Origin: Chloroflexota bacterium
GTDB lineage: Bacteria; Chloroflexota; Dehalococcoidia; Tepidiformales; Tepidiformaceae
Length of the DNA stretch: 64,000 bases
Direction: 5' to 3'
NCBI GenBank assembly: GCA_016234445.1
Contig: JACRBT010000001.1
Coordinates: forward strand, 186,001-250,000
Shown here piece after piece: positions 25,579 to 34,985 of the stretch. The notes under the pieces were generated by a model that was given only the letters and a program-made list of their open reading frames with translations, was not told the origin of the DNA and did not search any database. Position 1 is the first letter of the stretch; each line of letters begins with the position of its first letter. A program made the translations under genes and the position numbers.

Positions 25579-26265
25579 GTGGAGACGGACGAGATCGCGC
25601 GGCAGCTGGCGCGACTGGATGCGGCGACGGGGCCGGCGGCGGAACGATTCGACACTGGTCCCGCGTTCGCCGGGCGGGTGGCGGTCTTGCCGTCGGCCTT
25701 CAACCCGCCGACGGTCGCCCACTTTGCCCTTCTCGACGCGGCATGCGCCGACGGCGGGACCCGGGCGGCGATGCTGAGCACAAAGAACGTGGCCAAGACG
25801 GTGCACGGCGCATCGTTGAGCGAGCGCGTCGAGATGCTGTTGGCGGCCGGCGAGGACGTGGCTGTGCTCGCGGTGAACGCGGCCCGGCTGGCAGACCAGG
25901 GAGTCGCGCTCCGGGCGGCCTTCCCGGGGGTGGCGTTCGACTTCGTCGTCGGCTACGACACGCTCGTGCGGCTGTTCGACCGGCAGTACTACGGCTCGAT
26001 GGAGGAGGAACTCGCGGAGTTCTTCGCTCACCACCGCGTGATCGCGGCGAACCGGGGCGACGACACCATTGAGGCGCTCCTCGCGTTGCTCTGCGAGGAC
26101 CCCGCCCGGCAGTTCGCCGACCGCGTGGTGGCGGTGGAGGTGCACGAAGGGCACGCCACGGTGTCTTCCAGCGCGGCGAGGGAGGCGGCGGGGCGGGGCG
26201 AGCACCACGAAACGGTGCCGGCGGGCGTGGCGGCCTACATCCGCGCGCACGGGCTCTACCGGTAG
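25579..26265 (+). CDS. NMNAT/NadD-like nucleotidyltransferase
   Basis: 228 residues from a GTG. PSAFNPPTVAHFALL is the alpha/beta-phosphodiesterase HIGH-type motif of adenylyltransferases, with TVAH for the usual TxGH. VSSSAARE near residue 195 matches the ISSSxxR motif. GYDTLVRLFDRQYY resembles NMN adenylyltransferases. It could form NAD or another dinucleotide, but the C-terminal part differs from standard NadD, so I leave the symbol empty. Confidence 0.72.
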   Translation: METDEIARQLARLDAATGPAAERFDTGPAFAGRVAVLPSAFNPPTVAHFALLDAACADGGTRAAMLSTKNVAKTVHGASLSERVEMLLAAGEDVAVLAVNAARLADQGVALRAAFPGVAFDFVVGYDTLVRLFDRQYYGSMEEELAEFFAHHRVIAANRGDDTIEALLALLCEDPARQFADRVVAVEVHEGHATVSSSAAREAAGRGEHHETVPAGVAAYIRAHGLYR

Positions 26266-26269
26266 CGGG

Positions 26270-27502
26270 CTACCCCGAGATGGCGGCGAGGTCGGGCCCG
26301 CCCGAGGTGGCGACCACACCGGCCGCTTCCAGGGCCGCCACTGCATCGTCGTCGAGACCAAGGAGTTCCCCGAGCACGTCGCGGGTGTCGGCGCCGAGGT
26401 CTGGCGGCGGGCCCTTGATCCCCGTCTCGCTGCGGGACATCCGGAGGGGGGTGTTGGCGATGCGGATGGTGCCCGCTTTCGGGTGGGTCACGGGCACCAC
26501 CATCCCGCGATGCTGGATCTGCGGGTCGTCCACCAGTTGGGGAATGGAGTTGACAGGGCCGCAGGGGATCCCGGCAGCCAGCATTTCCTCGAGCCAATGA
26601 GACACCGGCCGCTTCTTGAAGGCGGCGTTCAACATGGGCTCGAGCTCGGCGTGGCGCGCGGTCCGGCGGGGGCTGGTCTCGAAGCGGGCATCGCCGATCA
26701 ATTCCGGGAGGCCAAGGATGGCGCAGAAGAGCTGCCACTGGTTCTCTTCCCCGAAGCCGAGGGCGACGACGAGCCAGCCGTCGGCCGCTTCAAAGGCCTG
26801 GAACGGGGTGGCCGAGGGGTGGCGGGTGCCGAGCGGTTCGGGCGCCTTCCCGGTGACGGAATAGCGCATCACGGCGTTTTCGAGGGCGCTCACCTGGCAG
26901 TCGAGCATGCTGATGTCGAGGGCCTGTCCTCGGCCGCTTCGTTCGCGCTCATGGATGGCCGTGAGGATGCCGACGGCCGTGTAGAGGCCGGCGACGATGT
27001 CCCCGTACGAGGCTCCCGGCCTGATGGGCGGGCCGCCGGGTTCGCCGGTGATCGAAAGGATGCCGCCCATGCCCTGGACGATGATGTCGAGGGCGGGGCG
27101 GTCGCGATAGGGGCCGGTCTGCCCGAAGCCGGAGGTGCTGGCGAAGATGAGGCGGGGGTTCGCGGCCGAAAGGGTCTCATAGCCGACGCCGAGGCGGTCC
27201 ATGGTGCCGGGAGTGAAGTTCTCCATGACGACCTCGACCTTCGCGGCCATGCGGATGAAGAGGTCGCGGCCCTCGGGCTTGCGGAGGTCGACGGAGACGG
27301 AGCGCTTGCCGCGGTTGACGCTGAAGAAGTAGCCGCTGACACCGTCCTGGTAGGGCGTGGTGGTGCGGGCGACGTCGCCCCAGGGCGGCCGTTCGACCTT
27401 GATGACCTCGGCGCCGAGGTCGCAAAGGATCATCGAGGCGTAGGGACCGGAGAGGACCCAGGTAAGGTCGAGGATGGTGATGTCTTCGAGGGGACGGCTC
27501 AT
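26270..27502 (-). CDS. CaiB/BaiF family CoA-transferase (class III)
   Basis: 410 residues. Class III enzymes move CoA between carboxylic acids through an aspartyl thioester; the Asp is in PALDIIVQGMGG. VLSGPYASMILCDLGAEVIKVE (from about residue 16) and GRGQALDISMLDC are typical. The C-terminal HWLEEMLAAGIPCGPVNSI matches the family. The start is ATG 27502 after GGGAG; a longer frame starts further up. The substrate could be formate/oxalate, carnitine or an aromatic acid, not resolvable here. Confidence 0.88.
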   Translation of the reverse strand: MSRPLEDITILDLTWVLSGPYASMILCDLGAEVIKVERPPWGDVARTTTPYQDGVSGYFFSVNRGKRSVSVDLRKPEGRDLFIRMAAKVEVVMENFTPGTMDRLGVGYETLSAANPRLIFASTSGFGQTGPYRDRPALDIIVQGMGGILSITGEPGGPPIRPGASYGDIVAGLYTAVGILTAIHERERSGRGQALDISMLDCQVSALENAVMRYSVTGKAPEPLGTRHPSATPFQAFEAADGWLVVALGFGEENQWQLFCAILGLPELIGDARFETSPRRTARHAELEPMLNAAFKKRPVSHWLEEMLAAGIPCGPVNSIPQLVDDPQIQHRGMVVPVTHPKAGTIRIANTPLRMSRSETGIKGPPPDLGADTRDVLGELLGLDDDAVAALEAAGVVATSGGPDLAAISG

Positions 27503-27599
27503 GGCGGATGCTCCCGGGGGGCGATTGGGGCATTGTGGGGGCGCCGGGGCGAGGGCGCACGGCCCCGCCACGGCGGCATCCGGCCTACAATCAGGGTGA

Positions 27600-27672
27600 G
27601 CCCCCGTAGCTCAGGGGATAGAGCAGGCGCCTTCTAAGCGTCTGGCCGCAGGTTCGATTCCTGCCGGGGGCG
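27600..27672 (+). tRNA. tRNA-Arg (anticodon UCU)
   Basis: The acceptor arms are GCCCCCG (27600-27606) and CGGGGGC (27665-27671). The anticodon stem GGCGC/GCGTC (with one G-T pair) encloses loop CTTCTAA, anticodon TCT at 27633-27635. T-loop GGTTCGATTC is standard. The CCA is not encoded (GCA follows). It reads AGA codons. Confidence 0.95.
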
Positions 27673-27774
27673 CATCCCCTGGCGCCCTGGAGCGGGCGCG
27701 GGCGGGCCGTTTGGTTCCGCACTTGCGGGCCTATTGGCCCTGCTAGCCGCTCGCAAACGGGATATCATGGTGCT

Positions 27775-28719
27775 ATGGCATCGATAGAACAGCACCTGAA
27801 ACGATGGGCCGGGGCCGGCGTCATCGACGCGGCGACGGCCAGCGCAATCCGGGAGTTCGAAGAGAACCAGCCAGCGCCCCGGCGCCAGGGACCGGGACTC
27901 ATGGAGGTGCTGGTCTACCTGGGCGTCGCCGTGGCTGGTGTCGGCATTGCCATCCTGCTCGGCAACAATTGGGAGGACCTGCAGGAGTGGGCCCGGGTGG
28001 CGGTGATCGGCGTGCCGGCGGTGCTGGCCATCGCGGCCGGCCAGGCGCTGAGGGCCAACGGCCGCCCGGAGCTCGAGCGCGGCGGACAGTTGGCCTGGCT
28101 CGCCGCTCAGGGCCTCCTCGCAGGGACCGCCGGGGTCCTCGCCGACAGCGCCGGTTGGGCGGACGAGGACGCGTTCCTCGCCGCTGGAATCACGGTGGCA
28201 GTGGCCGGGCTCGCGCTCTGGGCGATCGCCCAGAGCCATCTCCAGGTGGTGGGCGTCGGCGCGGGACTTCTCGTGGGGTCGTTTGCGTTTTCCCAGAAAG
28301 TAACAGGTGACGACGGGCCCCCTGAGCTCGGCATGTATGTGCTAGCGGGGTTCGGCGCCGCCGCTTTGCTCCTCGCCGAGGCAGGACTCTTCCGTCCGAA
28401 GATCACGGGGCAGCTTGTGTCCGCCGGGCTCGTCACCTTCGGCACGTTCTTCGGAACGATGATCTCCGGCGGGGGCTGGGCTGAACCGATCCTCTTCGTC
28501 GTGGGGGCGGCGCTCATCGCCGGGAGCATCTGGCGCGGGGTCTTCCTCTACGTGATCGCGGGGGTCGCCCTGGTGTTCGCCGGGCTGATCAACACGGTGG
28601 CGCGGCACGCCCCGAACGTCACAGTCGCGGCGCTGGCGCTGATCGTGATCGGCGGGCTGCTCATCGCGACAGTGCTCGTCCTGGCGCAGAAGAGGCCGTG
28701 GGCGGCCCGGGCAACCTGA
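27775..28719 (+). CDS. DUF2157 domain membrane protein
   Basis: 314 residues. The N-terminal part, LKRWAGAGVIDAATASAIREFE, is the short helical start of DUF2157 proteins, which precedes GLMEVLVYLGVAVAGVGIAIL. About nine membrane helices follow, to the end. Function is unknown for the family. It is translationally linked to the next gene by a TGATG overlap. Confidence 0.78.
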   Translation: MASIEQHLKRWAGAGVIDAATASAIREFEENQPAPRRQGPGLMEVLVYLGVAVAGVGIAILLGNNWEDLQEWARVAVIGVPAVLAIAAGQALRANGRPELERGGQLAWLAAQGLLAGTAGVLADSAGWADEDAFLAAGITVAVAGLALWAIAQSHLQVVGVGAGLLVGSFAFSQKVTGDDGPPELGMYVLAGFGAAALLLAEAGLFRPKITGQLVSAGLVTFGTFFGTMISGGGWAEPILFVVGAALIAGSIWRGVFLYVIAGVALVFAGLINTVARHAPNVTVAALALIVIGGLLIATVLVLAQKRPWAARAT

Positions 28720-29399
28720 TGAAGAACCGGCTGGCCGTCGTGGGGACGTTTGCCAGCCTGGCAGCCTTGATCCTGCTGGCGGTGGTGGTCTGGAAGTTCG
28801 GCACGAAAGACCCGTCGCCGCCCTCGTTATCGAAGCATCCGGACGCGGCCATCACCGGGGAGATCCTCTACATCCGGGGGGAGTGCATTGTCCGCGCGGC
28901 CGCCTCGGGCGCGTCGAAACAGACGGTGAGCTGCCCGGCACCAAACGGCGTGTCGTGGGTGGATGCCCGGACAGCGCGCTACTGGCGCTTCGGGCCGGGC
29001 GTGCCGACAGCCGTGGACGTGGACCTGGCGACCGGCGCGGAAAGCCTGGCCCAGGTCCCGCCGGGAACGTCGCCGCCGACCGGATGGGACATGGTCTCCC
29101 CGCGCGGCGAAACCGCTTCCTTCGACAAGGACGGGTCGCTCTACCGGTCGACCCCGGGGGAGGCGGCCCGGGTGCTCATCTTCGAATATGACGGCCCGGA
29201 GTCGCGACGGCCCGAGTTCCTGACGTGGTCTCCCGACGGCGAATGGGTGCTGCTCTTCTATCCCGCGAAGGAGTACGACCGGGGCGAACTCTGGATTGTG
29301 CGGCGCGACGGGACAAGCGCCGGGACACTGGCGGGAGGGGTAGCGCGGTCGGCGTCCTGGTGGATCGACGGGAAAGGGTTCTTGCCGGCGCTCCAGTAG
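28719..29399 (+). CDS. Membrane-anchored protein, WD40/TolB-like
   Basis: 226 residues. One N-terminal helix (VVGTFASLAALILLAVVVW, residues 8-25) anchors an outside domain. EFLTWSPDGEWVLLFYP and RGELWIVRRDGTSAGTLAGG are single blades of a TolB/WD40-like propeller. The protein is too short for a full propeller. ATG 28719 overlaps the previous stop; a GTG lies upstream at 28698. I have no specific function. Confidence 0.68.
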   Translation: MKNRLAVVGTFASLAALILLAVVVWKFGTKDPSPPSLSKHPDAAITGEILYIRGECIVRAAASGASKQTVSCPAPNGVSWVDARTARYWRFGPGVPTAVDVDLATGAESLAQVPPGTSPPTGWDMVSPRGETASFDKDGSLYRSTPGEAARVLIFEYDGPESRRPEFLTWSPDGEWVLLFYPAKEYDRGELWIVRRDGTSAGTLAGGVARSASWWIDGKGFLPALQ

Positions 29400-29461
29400 C
29401 ACCGGCGCGACAGCGGCATCGAGGGAAGCTATCCTTCGGCCATCAACCGGGAGGGGCCGCC

Positions 29462-30628
29462 GTGGTCGCACCAGCATTCGTCGCCAACAAGCCAGAGGAC
29501 GTGGGGATTGACCCCGAGAAGCTGGAGGCCGTCTTCGCGCGGGTGAAGCGGGATGTGGACGACGGGACGCTGCCCAGCGCCTCCGTGGCCGTGGCCCGGC
29601 AGGGGAAGATCGCAGGCTTCCGGGTGTTCGGCCAGGCGGTCCAGGGCGGGTCGATGAAGCCGGCAACAGAGGACACGCTCTACACGATCTTTTCCAGCAC
29701 GAAAGCTATCGTCGGCGCCGCCAGCTGGACGCTGTTCGAAGACGGGCTCCTGAAGCTAGACGAAAAGGTCGCCGACATCATCCCCGAGTTCGGGACGAAC
29801 GGGAAAGACGTCGTCACGGTCGAGCAGGCGATGCTGCACATCGGCGGCTTCCCGCTGGCGCCGCTCGGGCCGGGGCGCTGGGAGACGCGCGAGGGGCGCC
29901 TGCGGTCGTTCTCGGACTGGCGTTTGAACTGGGAACCGGGGATGAAGTTCGAATACCACGCCACGTCGCTGCACTGGGTGCTGGCGGAGATCATCGAACG
30001 GCGGACCGGGGTGGAGTTCAAGCAGTTCGTCCGGCAGCGGATCATCGAGCCGATGAAGCTGCGGGAGTTCTACCTGGGGCTGCCGGCCGAGCTGAACGGG
30101 CGGGTGGCGGACGTGCTCCACGTGACCCCGCCGGTGCCCCCGCCGGGCGGATGGGGCGAAGTGACGCCGGACGCGATCCTCAACTTCAACCGCCCGGAGG
30201 TGCGCGCGGTCGGCGTCCCCGGCGGGGGCGGGATCGCCCGGGCGGCGGAACTGGCGCTGTTCTACCAGCCGCTGGTCAACGGCGGCGTCACGGCAGACGG
30301 CACCCGGATCATGAAGGCCGAGACAATCGAGTTCGCCACCAAACCGCGGACCAGAGACTTCCACGTGGACCTGCTTTTCCAGAAGCCGGTGAACCGGGCG
30401 TTGACCGTCGTGGTCGCGGGCGACGCGGAGAACGCCGTCTACCGTGGCTTCGGACGGACGACCTCGCCGCGGGCGTTCGGACACGGCGGAGCGGGCGGCC
30501 AGATCGGCTGGGGCGACCCGGAGACGGGCATCTCCGTGGGGTACTGCACCAACGGCTTCGTCGACGACCTGCTGCAGGGGCGGCGCGGGGTCGCGGTCAG
30601 CAGCCTGGCGGCGGTCTGCGCGAGCTAG
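29462..30628 (+). CDS. Serine hydrolase (class C beta-lactamase/EstB family)
   Basis: 388 residues. The Ser-x-x-Lys motif is in IFSSTKAI, followed by helix VGAASWTLFEDGLLKLDEK. The second motif reads YHATS (Tyr-x-Asn variant), and GHGGAGGQIGW is the third motif with His-Gly-Gly. The enzyme is an esterase or D-aminopeptidase-like hydrolase; beta-lactam cleavage is not implied. GTG 29462 is preceded by GGGAGG. There is no signal peptide. The short propeller-like protein precedes it. Confidence 0.85.
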   Translation: MVAPAFVANKPEDVGIDPEKLEAVFARVKRDVDDGTLPSASVAVARQGKIAGFRVFGQAVQGGSMKPATEDTLYTIFSSTKAIVGAASWTLFEDGLLKLDEKVADIIPEFGTNGKDVVTVEQAMLHIGGFPLAPLGPGRWETREGRLRSFSDWRLNWEPGMKFEYHATSLHWVLAEIIERRTGVEFKQFVRQRIIEPMKLREFYLGLPAELNGRVADVLHVTPPVPPPGGWGEVTPDAILNFNRPEVRAVGVPGGGGIARAAELALFYQPLVNGGVTADGTRIMKAETIEFATKPRTRDFHVDLLFQKPVNRALTVVVAGDAENAVYRGFGRTTSPRAFGHGGAGGQIGWGDPETGISVGYCTNGFVDDLLQGRRGVAVSSLAAVCAS

Positions 30629-31881
30629 CTGCCGCCCCCGGCGGATACGCCCTCGGGGACCATGGCCGGCACGCGCGAGCCGAACCGTTCGCCGGCGAAC
30701 CGGACTGAGTAAAGGGCGAGCCCGAGCAGAATGGAAGCCCCCATGACCGGGGTCGCCACGCGCTTCATGGCCGTGACGTCGACGAGGAGTCCGGCGGAAA
30801 AGACGGCGAGGCCCAGGTTGGTCCCCCAGAAGACGACGCGATCCAGGCTCGGCCAGCGGACGTTGGCGGTATTCGTGGCGGAGAAGACGAGGCCGAAGAT
30901 GGCGTTGGTCATGACGCCGATGAACATCGTGTGGTCCAGCGCCAGCAATTCGTGGTCCGGGACCTTGTCGAAGTCGCCGGCGTACCGGCCGACCAGGTAC
31001 TGGATGAGGAGGATGTTGGCCAGCGTGGCGATGGCGCTGGCCGCGGCAAAGGGCGCGGCGCCACGAGCCAACCAGTCGACCCGGCGGAAGGCGGGCCACA
31101 TCCGCCAGACGAAGATCCCCACGCCAACCAGTTCGAGGAGGGCGGCCACGGGCGCGAGGGGCGTGATGTCGAGCAGCAGTGAGAACAGGAGGACGAGGCC
31201 TCCGAGGAACGGGAAGACCATCTGAATGGTCCCGAGGCGGCGAGCGGGATCGGGGCGGGGCCACTTGAAGCACCACTCGCTCAGGGCCATGCCGACCGGG
31301 ATGAGGAACCCGACGACCATCGTCCCCGGGTGGGCATCTTCGCCCCCGGACGGGAGGACGTTGCGGCCGGTGGCGATTTCGTAGCCGAGGAGAACCCCGA
31401 CGACGCCGCCGGCGACAGACGTGCCCATCGCGACCAGGAACCCCCAGTGCGGGGCGGTCATAGCCATCCCGCGGGCGCGGACCAGCATCCAGGCGAGGAA
31501 CCCCGCGATCGCCAACAACGCGAACGACCCGAAGAACGGCCGGGCTTCGCCGAAGGTAAGGAAGAACGTGGCGACGAAGGCCGGGATGGCGACGAGCGCC
31601 AGCGCCGTAAGCCCGCGGACCGCGCGGACCTCAGCCGGGCCTGGCCGGTGTCCTTCGCCGAAGAGCAAGAGCGACGCTGCGAAGACGCTCAGCGTGATCC
31701 AGCCCAGCGTCCCGCCATGGACGTGGGTGAGGAGTGTCTTTCGGCCGAAGTCGACGAGGTCGGTCCCATTGAGGATGCCGACGACGACGGTGAAGACGAA
31801 GATGACCAGGGCTTCCTGGAGCAGGAGGACCGCCTGGCCGCGGAACGGCCCTCCGGTCCCAGATTGCGACGAAAGACTCAC
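30625..31881 (-). CDS. Multi-pass membrane protein, heme-copper-oxidase-subunit-I-like
   Basis: 418 residues with about twelve membrane helices. Histidines lie where heme-copper type proteins place them: THVHGGTLGWITLS (His-x-His, about residues 50-63), the later segment DAHPGTMVVGFLIP and LDHTMFIGVMTNAIFG. This suggests heme ligation like that of cytochrome c oxidase subunit I or NnrS. Other catalytic residues are not evident, so a respiratory oxidase activity is not claimed. The gene overlaps the end of the serine hydrolase by 4 bp in the convergent direction. Confidence 0.6.
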   Translation of the reverse strand: MSLSSQSGTGGPFRGQAVLLLQEALVIFVFTVVVGILNGTDLVDFGRKTLLTHVHGGTLGWITLSVFAASLLLFGEGHRPGPAEVRAVRGLTALALVAIPAFVATFFLTFGEARPFFGSFALLAIAGFLAWMLVRARGMAMTAPHWGFLVAMGTSVAGGVVGVLLGYEIATGRNVLPSGGEDAHPGTMVVGFLIPVGMALSEWCFKWPRPDPARRLGTIQMVFPFLGGLVLLFSLLLDITPLAPVAALLELVGVGIFVWRMWPAFRRVDWLARGAAPFAAASAIATLANILLIQYLVGRYAGDFDKVPDHELLALDHTMFIGVMTNAIFGLVFSATNTANVRWPSLDRVVFWGTNLGLAVFSAGLLVDVTAMKRVATPVMGASILLGLALYSVRFAGERFGSRVPAMVPEGVSAGGGS

Positions 31882-32033
31882 GTTTGGCTCCCCAGCGGCT
31901 CTTGAGCCCGCTGGAGCGGGATCCTACACGGCCGGGCGCGCGGCTGCATCGCATTCCAGGACCGAAGCCGCCACGGGGATAGGCAGCCCAACCCACGGCA
32001 GAGTGGCCGGCGCTTTCGTGGGATGCGGGGCGT

Positions 32034-32042
32034 TGGTATGAT
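32034..32042 (+). promoter_or_regulatory. Extended -10 promoter upstream of ino1
   Basis: TGG followed by TATGAT (32037-32042) is a good extended -10 element. It leaves a leader of about 105 nt before the TTG start at 32155. The -35 region is weak, as expected for extended -10 promoters. Confidence 0.4.
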
Positions 32043-32154
32043 CGCGTGCGGCAATGCGGGATACCCGCTTGCCGGTAGTTACGGCCCGGCTTTCCCCGAA
32101 CCCGCCGGATGAACGACTGCCCGAGACACCCCGATTCCGGGAAGGAGAAGGACG

Positions 32155-33231
32155 TTGGGCAAGATTAACGTTGCAATCGTAGGCGTGGGGAACTGCGCCT
32201 CATCGCTGGTGCAGGGCGTCGAGTTCTACAAGAACGCCGAAGCCGGCGACGTCATCCCGGGGCTGATGCACCCGGTGCTTGGCGGCTACCACATCAACGA
32301 CATCGAATTCAAAGTCGCAATTGACATCGACATCGAAAAGGTCGGCAAGGACCTGAGCGAGGCCATCTTTTCGGGGCCGAACAACACCTTCAAGTTCACC
32401 GACGTGCCGAAGACGGGCGTCACCGTCGCCCGGGGCATGACCCACGACGGCCTTGGCAAGTACCTCAGCCAGGTGATCACGAAGGCCCCCGGCGGCACCG
32501 CGGACATCGTCGGCCTGCTGCGCGACAACGACGTCGACGTGGTCATCAACTACCTGCCGGTGGGTTCGGAAGAGGCGACGAAGTGGTATGTGGAGCAGAC
32601 GCTCGCGGCCGGGTGCGCCTTCATCAACTGCATCCCGGTGTTCATCGCCCGTGACCCGAACGGGTACTGGCCGCGCCGGTTCGAAGAGGCGGGCGTGCCG
32701 ATCATCGGCGACGACATCAAGAGCCAGGTGGGCGCGACCATCGTCCATCGCACCCTGACGCGGCTCTTCGCGGATCGCGGCGTGCGGCTCGACCGCACCT
32801 ACCAGCTCAACTTCGGCGGCAACACCGACTTCCTGAACATGCTCGAACGCGAGCGGCTCGAGTCGAAGAAGATTTCGAAGACGAACGCCGTGACCAGCCA
32901 GCTGGACTTCCAGATGGCGCCGGAAAACGTCCACGTCGGCCCCAGCGACCACGTGCCGTGGCTGCTCGACCGGAAGTGGTGCCACATCCGGATGGAAGGG
33001 ACCACCTTCGGGAACGTGCCCCTGAACCTCGAACTCAAGCTCGAAGTCTGGGACAGCCCCAACAGCGCCGGCGTGGTGATCGACGCGATCCGCTGCGCCA
33101 AGCTGGGCCTCGACCGTGGGCTCAAGGGGCCGCTGCTGGCTCCGAGTTCGTACTTCATGAAGTCGCCGCCGGTGCAGTACCACGACGACAAGGCGCGCGA
33201 CGCGGTCGAGGCGTTCATCGCCCAGGGGTAA
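32155..33231 (+). CDS. ino1: Inositol-3-phosphate synthase
   Basis: 358 residues, typical of the short prokaryotic type. It converts glucose 6-phosphate to L-myo-inositol 1-phosphate with NAD and is the source of inositol for phosphatidylinositol. [16 protein letters not shown] is the Rossmann start. Also seen are [28 protein letters not shown] (catalytic loop) and [16 protein letters not shown]. The start is TTG after GAAGGAGAAGG. It heads a six-gene cluster (to 37496) with minimal spacing. Confidence 0.95.
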   Translation: MGKINVAIVGVGNCASSLVQGVEFYKNAEAGDVIPGLMHPVLGGYHINDIEFKVAIDIDIEKVGKDLSEAIFSGPNNTFKFTDVPKTGVTVARGMTHDGLGKYLSQVITKAPGGTADIVGLLRDNDVDVVINYLPVGSEEATKWYVEQTLAAGCAFINCIPVFIARDPNGYWPRRFEEAGVPIIGDDIKSQVGATIVHRTLTRLFADRGVRLDRTYQLNFGGNTDFLNMLERERLESKKISKTNAVTSQLDFQMAPENVHVGPSDHVPWLLDRKWCHIRMEGTTFGNVPLNLELKLEVWDSPNSAGVVIDAIRCAKLGLDRGLKGPLLAPSSYFMKSPPVQYHDDKARDAVEAFIAQG

Positions 33232-33234
33232 CCG

Positions 33235-34116
33235 GTGCAATATCGCCTGTGGCAGGTGGTCACGGCGCTCATCCGGCGCATTCCGCCACGGGCGGGCTAC
33301 GCGATCGCGGCGGCGGCGGGTTCGGCGGCGTTCTATTGCTGGCCCCGCGGCCGCCGCGCGACCATCCGGAACTACCAGCAGGTGCTGTCCGGGGCGCCGC
33401 CTTCGGACGTGCGGCGGATGGCCCGGCGGTCGCTTGTGAACTACTGCAAGTACCTCACCGACTTCGTGCGGTTTCCGTCCGTGCCGGCGCCGGTGCTCAT
33501 CGAACAGGTCCTCGGTTCCGAACAGTTCGAGGCGCTGGACCGCGCCCTGGCGGATGGGAAGGGCGCGCTCATCGTCTGCACCCACTTCGGTAACTGGGAC
33601 CTCGGGGCCGGGGCCACGGCGGCACGCGGGTACCCCCTCACCGTGCTCGCGGAGACGTTCGAAGACCCGCGTCTGGACGAGATGGTGGTGGGCGCCCGCA
33701 GGCGGCTGGGGATGGAAGTCATCAAGATCGAGAAAGCGGGGCCGTCGCTTGTGCGAGCGCTGCAGCGGAACGGGCTCCTGGCGCTGCTGATCGACCGGCC
33801 AACGCCGGGCGACGGGGTGGCGGTGGAGTTCTTCGGGTCGACGGTCGAAGTCCCGGCGGGGCCGGCGCGGCTGGCCTTGCGGACGGGGGCGGCAGTGGTG
33901 CCCGTCGCGTTCGCGCGGACGGCTGCAGGGGCGCCGACGGTGACGACGCTCGCCGACTTCCTGCCAGCGCACACGCCGACCGGGGACCAGGCGGCCGACG
34001 TCACGGCGATCACTCAGGCGATCATGGCCGCGCACGAAGGGTTTATCCGCCGCCACCCGGACCAGTGGTACATGTTCCGGGAGATGTGGCCGAGGCCAAC
34101 CGCGGCGACAAGATGA
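33235..34116 (+). CDS. Lysophospholipid/KDO2-lipid A-type acyltransferase 1
   Basis: 293 residues, GTG start 3 bp after ino1's stop. HFGNWD at about residues 118-123 is the HX4D motif of acyltransferases of the LpxL/HtrB and PatA (phosphatidylinositol mannoside acyltransferase) group. IDRPTPGDGVAVEFFGSTVE matches the downstream active-site region. The N-terminus has a weak hydrophobic segment (about 20-38), so it is a peripheral or single-pass membrane enzyme. Its setting suggests acylation of a phosphoinositide lipid. The stop overlaps the start of the next gene. Confidence 0.85.
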   Translation: MQYRLWQVVTALIRRIPPRAGYAIAAAAGSAAFYCWPRGRRATIRNYQQVLSGAPPSDVRRMARRSLVNYCKYLTDFVRFPSVPAPVLIEQVLGSEQFEALDRALADGKGALIVCTHFGNWDLGAGATAARGYPLTVLAETFEDPRLDEMVVGARRRLGMEVIKIEKAGPSLVRALQRNGLLALLIDRPTPGDGVAVEFFGSTVEVPAGPARLALRTGAAVVPVAFARTAAGAPTVTTLADFLPAHTPTGDQAADVTAITQAIMAAHEGFIRRHPDQWYMFREMWPRPTAATR

Positions 34117-34985
34117 TGAAGTACCGGCTGCTCCGATGGCTCGGGCCCATGGCCGCGCGAGCGCCGTGGCTGGCCTACCGGCTGGCCGGGCCAGCCGGCT
34201 CGTTCGCCTGGATGGCACGGCGAGGGGTGCGGGACAGGCTGATCCGGAACCTCCTGCCGTTCGCCGGAGGGGATCCGGAGCGGGCAAGACGCGCCAGCCG
34301 GCGGGCCTGCCAGAACGTCGCCCGCTACTGGGTCGACATGATGACGCTGGCCCGCCGGGACCTGAGGGAGTTCGAACGGCGGCACCTCACGATCGAGAAC
34401 GAAGGGCTCGCCTGGCCACTGGCGGAGCCGGGGCCGGTGGTCATCGTCAGCGGGCATGTGGGAAACCCGGAGATGGGCGCGATGGCGGTGACTTCGCGTC
34501 GCCGGGAGTACGTCGCCCTTGTGGAGCCGCTGGAGCCGCCGGAGTTCGGCGCGTTGATGGCGAAGGTGCGCGCACGCACGGGCGGCCACTACCACGAGAC
34601 GGGGCCCGCTGGCCTGCGGGTCTGCCTCGAAACGCTCCGCGCGGGCGGCGTCGTGGCGCTCGTCGCTGACCGCGACATCCAGGGGAACGGCGTCTGCACC
34701 CCGTTCGCCGGGAGACTCGCCCTCATGCCGCGCGGCCCCTGGGACCTCGCCCGGCGCACGGGGGCGACGGTGCTGCCGGTGCTGACGAGGCGGACCGGCA
34801 GCGACTCCTTCCGGGTTGTCGTCTACCCATCGTTCCAGGTGGCATCGACCGAGGACCGCGAGGCAGACGTCCGGGAGGCCGCCACGCGCTGGGCCGCCGT
34901 CCTCGAGTCGCACATCCGCCAGGACCCCGGGCAGTGGACGGTCTTCGAAGACTTCTGGGAGGCTCACGGCTGTGGCGAAAGCTGA
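34113..34985 (+). CDS. Acyltransferase 2 of the LpxL/PatA group
   Basis: 290 residues. It is a paralogue of the preceding gene: ADRDIQGNGVCTPFAGR corresponds to IDRPTPGDG. The motif reads GHVGNPEMG, so HX4D has become HX4E (Glu in place of Asp). It starts at ATG 34113 (or 34116), overlapping the previous stop by 4 bp. A second acyl chain or a different acceptor is a natural explanation for two enzymes. The stop is close to the PHP start. Confidence 0.82.
   Translation: MMKYRLLRWLGPMAARAPWLAYRLAGPAGSFAWMARRGVRDRLIRNLLPFAGGDPERARRASRRACQNVARYWVDMMTLARRDLREFERRHLTIENEGLAWPLAEPGPVVIVSGHVGNPEMGAMAVTSRRREYVALVEPLEPPEFGALMAKVRARTGGHYHETGPAGLRVCLETLRAGGVVALVADRDIQGNGVCTPFAGRLALMPRGPWDLARRTGATVLPVLTRRTGSDSFRVVVYPSFQVASTEDREADVREAATRWAAVLESHIRQDPGQWTVFEDFWEAHGCGES

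Noticed and set aside
29756-31276. A 506-residue minus-strand open frame over the serine hydrolase and membrane protein
   Set aside because: Arg/Pro-rich and antisense to the Ser-x-x-Lys hydrolase, and out of frame with the real minus-strand gene.
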